Below are positions 61,173 to 64,000 of a stretch of DNA of 64,000 bases, piece by piece; the first letter of the stretch is position 1; each line of letters begins with the position of its first letter. Below the pieces are notes generated by a model. It did not search any database and was not told the DNA's origin. It saw only the letters and a list, made by a program, of their open reading frames with translations. The stretch is from Ornithinibacillus scapharcae TW25. GTDB lineage: Bacteria > Bacillota > Bacilli > Bacillales > Amphibacillaceae. The position numbers and the translations under genes were made by a program. The stretch spans positions 28,684-92,683 of the forward strand of contig NZ_AEWH01000063.1 in assembly GCF_000190475.1 (NCBI RefSeq), given 5' to 3'.

Positions 61173-62436
61173 CTTGCTCTATTATTTTGGGTTTGCCTGC
61201 CTCGACTAATACTTTACTCCCAATTAAGAAGAAGCTTGCGATAAACATCGCTATCCCAGTTCCAACTAACAACCATTCAATTGCCACTACATCTGAAAGA
61301 GGACCAAAAATCAACATACCTAAAGGCATCATCGAGGTAGAAATCATCCCCACGACACCGAATACTCGCCCTAAATACTCCGGTTCAACCTTTTCCTGTA
61401 GAAGTGTGGTAGAAGGTGTACTAAATATCGGCATTGTAATTCCAGTTAAAACCATAATTGCTAGGTAAACGATAAAATTAGGTACTACCCCAAGTCCAAA
61501 TGTGAGAATGCCAAATAGAAAGCTTGCTAATGTCATCGTATGAATCTTATTCTTATATCCTCCCCAGGTCGCAATCAGGACCCCTCCCGCCATCATGCCA
61601 ATCGAGAAAGCAACCTCAATAGCGGTTAAGAGCTTCACATCTTCACCGAATGTACGTGTAACCTGCAATGGTGTTAAAAAAGATGGAACAGAAGCCAGAA
61701 TAAAGAATAAGGCAAAGAAAAGGAAAAACTTTTTCAAAAAGACATGTTCCTTTATATAGAGAAAACCTTTCTTTAAATCCGTAAAATAACTAACCCCTTC
61801 TTCTTCTGTCGACTTTTGATTGGAAGGTATCTTTAACAACACCAAAAAGATGAATATGGCGATTGCTGCAGTAATCACATCGATAAAGAAAATCACTTCA
61901 ATAGAAGCTAACCCTAGAAGAGCACCACTTGCCATTGGAGCCAAAAGCATGACAAGCGCCTGAATACTTCCATTAGCACCATTTACCTTTGTTAATTTGT
62001 CTTCTGGAACAAATTGTGGAATGATCGCGCCAACTGCAGGAGTTTGAATCCCCGTTCCTAACGCACGTATAGAAGCAATAAGAAACATTAGCCATAATGA
62101 TTCATAGCCCATTAAAAATACAATCGCTAAAATTAGTGTAACAAAGGCGATGGATGCATCTGCTATAATGATTAGCTTTTTCCGATTGTATCTATCCGCC
62201 CAAACACCTGCGAACGGTGAGAGGATAAATGTTGGTATAAACCCGCACAGGATGTAAATCGTCATCATGATTCCTGACTGTGTATTTAGCACCACATACC
62301 ACATAATGGCATACTGGACTAAGGAAGAACCAAAAAGCGAAATCGATTGACTGCCCAGAAACAGTACACTGTTCCGCTTCCACTGTTCAAATATCATATT
62401 ATTGTTTTCCAATAACTCACGCCCTATCCTTATCAT
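61156..62436 (-). CDS. MFS exporter, EntS/macrolide-efflux type
   Basis: 426 residues with 12 helices. Opening QWKRNSVLFLGSQSISLFGSSLVQYAIMWYVV and loop motif FAGVWADRYNRKK (motif A, G-x-x-x-D-R-x-x-R/K) identify the MFS-3 group (macrolide, enterobactin or multidrug exporters such as YfiS and MefA relatives). The true start could be TTG 62412 or ATG 62397, since the RBS is weak. It lies directly beyond the GC-rich tandem repeats. Substrate unknown. Confidence 0.82.
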   Translation of the reverse strand: MIRIGRELLENNNMIFEQWKRNSVLFLGSQSISLFGSSLVQYAIMWYVVLNTQSGIMMTIYILCGFIPTFILSPFAGVWADRYNRKKLIIIADASIAFVTLILAIVFLMGYESLWLMFLIASIRALGTGIQTPAVGAIIPQFVPEDKLTKVNGANGSIQALVMLLAPMASGALLGLASIEVIFFIDVITAAIAIFIFLVLLKIPSNQKSTEEEGVSYFTDLKKGFLYIKEHVFLKKFFLFFALFFILASVPSFLTPLQVTRTFGEDVKLLTAIEVAFSIGMMAGGVLIATWGGYKNKIHTMTLASFLFGILTFGLGVVPNFIVYLAIMVLTGITMPIFSTPSTTLLQEKVEPEYLGRVFGVVGMISTSMMPLGMLIFGPLSDVVAIEWLLVGTGIAMFIASFFLIGSKVLVEAGKPKIIEQEKVHL

Positions 62437-62501
62437 CTATATAAGTTATACACTAAAACATACTTGGAAAACAATAAAAATTCTGTAAGGAAATGCTAAG
62501 A

Positions 62502-62530
62502 AAAAAGGGCGAGGTATTTCTCGCCCTTTT
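62502..62530. terminator. hairpin terminator
   Basis: AAAAGGGCGAG and CTCGCCCTTTT (62503-62513, 62520-62530), perfect 11-bp stem with A/T tails on both sides. Confidence 0.8.
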
Positions 62531-62532
62531 TC

Positions 62533-62676
62533 TTATGATGTAGCTGGGTATAATTTCAATATGCTTATTGATACGAATATTGAGCCAAAAGATAGCAATC
62601 ATAAGAATCCCGCTAAATAGCCAGCCTGGAACAGACTTCCAATGACAAAGAGTCCTGTTAAAATAAGATATATCAA
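62533..62676 (-). pseudogene. possible small membrane protein with in-frame TGA
   Basis: Reading from TTG 62676: MIYLILTGLFVIGSLFQAG, then YLAGFL and a TGA, then LLSFGSIFVSISILKL and a stop at 62533, next to the terminator. Both halves are membrane-helix-like and in the same frame, so a single substitution may have broken a small two-helix protein of about 48 residues. The RBS (GGAAGTAATAG) is modest. An 87-codon frame over the same DNA reads across the terminator and is less likely. Confidence 0.35.
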
Positions 62677-62798
62677 CTCTATCTATTACTTCCTTCAGGT
62701 CAGGATCGACATGCAATTAGGGGAATAATTCATAAAAGTCATCATCGCACATATACCCATTATGGATATTATATAGACAAGATAATTGATGAATCTTT

Positions 62799-63635
62799 CT
62801 AAAGTACTTTTGGATATCGCACTTTTTTTCTAAGTTCTTCATATCTATCTGCAAGACTACTTTTAAACTTTGTAATCCAATAACTATAGTAATCTTCTTC
62901 CGAAAAGTTAGACATATCCATATTGTCTGTGACAATATTTAACGATTCCCTTAATCGCCCTTCAGCAATCCCACTGGTCATGTTATAAAGAGTCTTTTCA
63001 TCTTTAAATTTGTGGTAACTTATAAGATTGGGTTTTTTACTGTTTTCATAGAAAATATCAAAATCATGACGGTATATATAACTTTTCTCAAATTGCTTAT
63101 ATTGAAGCCAACCTGGTGCCGGAAAAAGAGCCAACGCTTCATCTATTTCTTGTTCCACAAAATATCCTCTATCTAGAATACGCTGTGACATATTGTTTAC
63201 CTTTTCCCCAAGTTTTATCATTTCTTCCTGTGTATCCAGAATTTCCTGAATAACTTGATAAGAGCGTTTATATACTTCTTCTAATTTTTGGTCTAATAAT
63301 CCCGACTTTAGGACACTACCTAAATAATCTAGAATCTCCTCAAAAATATCCATTTGGAGCTTCACCCTAGCCCCTGTATTTTCACAAAGTTTACCAAAGG
63401 TTACCGTAAAATAAACTAGAGGTTTGATAGCACGATTAGCCTGTTCACTATTTAAGTTATCAGGAGAAACGATAGCTATTTCTTTTACATCTTTTGAAAA
63501 CTTACCATGATAATAGGCTAAATAATACCGGTTGTTTTCTATTAAATATGGAAAAATATCTATCGTTACATCTTCATTCCATTTCTTATATTTTTTACCT
63601 AATTTCAAAATTTGTGTGTTGTCTAATTTATTCAT
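62799..63635 (-). CDS. unknown protein, first of two tandem paralogues
   Basis: ATG 63635 follows AGGGTGACTTCT; the GTG nine bases earlier lies in that RBS. 278 residues, no signal or membrane helix. A conserved C-terminal half has FYENSKKPNLISYHKFKDEKTLYNMTSGIAEGRLRESLNIVTDNMDMSNFSEEDYYSYW. The N-half is mixed (TIDIFPYLIENNRYYLAYYHGKFSKDVKE), and the middle is coiled coil. The next gene leftward of the edge is a close paralogue. I recognise no domain; not a known toxin or phage protein to me. Confidence 0.7.
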   Translation of the reverse strand: MNKLDNTQILKLGKKYKKWNEDVTIDIFPYLIENNRYYLAYYHGKFSKDVKEIAIVSPDNLNSEQANRAIKPLVYFTVTFGKLCENTGARVKLQMDIFEEILDYLGSVLKSGLLDQKLEEVYKRSYQVIQEILDTQEEMIKLGEKVNNMSQRILDRGYFVEQEIDEALALFPAPGWLQYKQFEKSYIYRHDFDIFYENSKKPNLISYHKFKDEKTLYNMTSGIAEGRLRESLNIVTDNMDMSNFSEEDYYSYWITKFKSSLADRYEELRKKVRYPKVL

Positions 63636-63771
63636 AGAAGTCACCCTATCAATCTTATTTTAATTTTAACAAAACAGGGTGACCCTATTCTGTTACTTAA
63701 AATCCTGAGAAAGCCAAGCTTTGATGGTAATAGTTCGAGTGCAACCAATCCCTGGACCTTCCTTATATTAA

Positions 63772-64000
63772 TTATGGATAACGTATTTTAGTTCGCAATT
63801 CATCATAACGCTCAGATAAAATATTTTGATATTTTATAGTCCAGTGATCTACATAATCCTCTTTTGAAAAATTTGACATATCCATTTTGTCTGTAACAAT
63901 ATCTAAAGATTCTTTTAGTCGTCCTTCCGCTATCTTACTAGTCATATTGAATAGAGTCTTATCATCTTTAAATCTATTAAAAGCTCTTAGTTCAGGATTA
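63772..64000 (-). CDS. tandem paralogue of the 62799 gene (N-terminus beyond window)
   Basis: The last 76 codons read NPELRAFNRFKDDKTLFNMT, then SKIAEGRLKESLDIVTDKMD and MSNFSKEDYVDHW, ending at TAA 63772. This matches the C-terminus of the 62799 protein at more than half of positions (KFKDEKTLYNMTSGIAEGRL etc.). The gene starts to the right of the window and is transcribed leftward, just upstream of its paralogue (intergenic about 135 bases). Function unknown. Confidence 0.7.
   Translation of the reverse strand, partial: NPELRAFNRFKDDKTLFNMTSKIAEGRLKESLDIVTDKMDMSNFSKEDYVDHWTIKYQNILSERYDELRTKIRYP

Noticed and set aside
62453-62716. 87-codon minus-strand frame
   Set aside because: It reads straight through the terminator at 62502-62530 and its N-terminal part is not protein-like; the alternative 62533-62676 frame fits better.

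Overview
The window is AT-rich, low-GC Gram-positive chromosome and reads as a spore-forming Bacillaceae, probably of the Oceanobacillus/Ornithinibacillus/Virgibacillus type. The evidence is a Spo0M homologue, a Bacillopeptidase F-like protease, an SLH-domain surface protein, YuxH-like, AadK-like and SwrC-like proteins, strong AGGAGG ribosome binding sites with many TTG/GTG starts, and short U-tailed hairpin terminators between genes. The genus is inference. There is no rRNA, tRNA, CRISPR array, prophage or intact insertion sequence.

Layout. 0-5.5 kb: LysM surface protein (cut by the window edge), YjzC-like small protein, EAL-HDOD protein, a DUF421 membrane protein with a divergent DUF4363 lipoprotein, and an aromatic-acid-exporter-family membrane protein. 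5.6-10.1 kb: a 1472-aa secreted subtilase. 10.5-14.4 kb: frameshifted heme O synthase, Nudix hydrolase, ANT(6)-type aminoglycoside adenylyltransferase, isochorismatase-like hydrolase, cold-shock protein. 14.4-21.2 kb: membrane protein, alpha/beta hydrolase, then a response regulator/histidine kinase pair followed by a three-gene ABC transporter of the BcrAB/lantibiotic-immunity type. 21.4-28.4 kb: DinB-fold protein, 3D-domain cell-wall protein (frameshifted), SLH protein, DUF6612-like lipoprotein (frameshifted), FrnE-like DsbA, GNAT acetyltransferase. 28.5-38.7 kb: Tet(M)-like translation GTPase, flavin reductase plus luciferase-like monooxygenase, DUF819 permease, Spo0M, RND efflux pump with divergent TetR regulator. 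38.7-41.2 kb: proline iminopeptidase and two poorly known genes separated by four copies of a small GGGAC/GTCCC palindrome. 41.2-51.4 kb: epimerase, MarR-MFS pair (MFS frameshifted), a degenerate FtsZ-like protein, a DedA/VTT protein, small basic proteins, a ZorA/ZorB-like motor pair without nuclease or helicase partners, and an AlaX-type editing protein. 51.5-59.6 kb: HMA protein, SDR, ArsR-type regulator, PepSY protein, DUF5068-like lipoprotein and a second ABC exporter. 59.6-64 kb: a hairpin repeat, an Mta/TipA-like MerR regulator with its 19-bp-spacer promoter, GC-rich tandem repeats, an MFS exporter, and two tandem copies of an unknown gene.

Recurring themes are cell-envelope proteins and export or resistance: two ABC exporters, an RND pump, two MFS pumps, ANT(6) and a Tet-like GTPase, most next to their own regulator (two-component, TetR, MarR, MerR).

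The most interesting object is the protein at 44412-45239. It aligns by eye with the C-terminal half of FtsZ and keeps the T7-loop pattern NxDxxD, but it has no GTP-binding N-terminal half. A second notable system is the orphan ZorAB-like motor at 47095-49594. A technical theme is at least seven genes broken by one-base indels in A/T homopolymers. This looks more like sequencing error than biology and should be settled before any gene is called a pseudogene.
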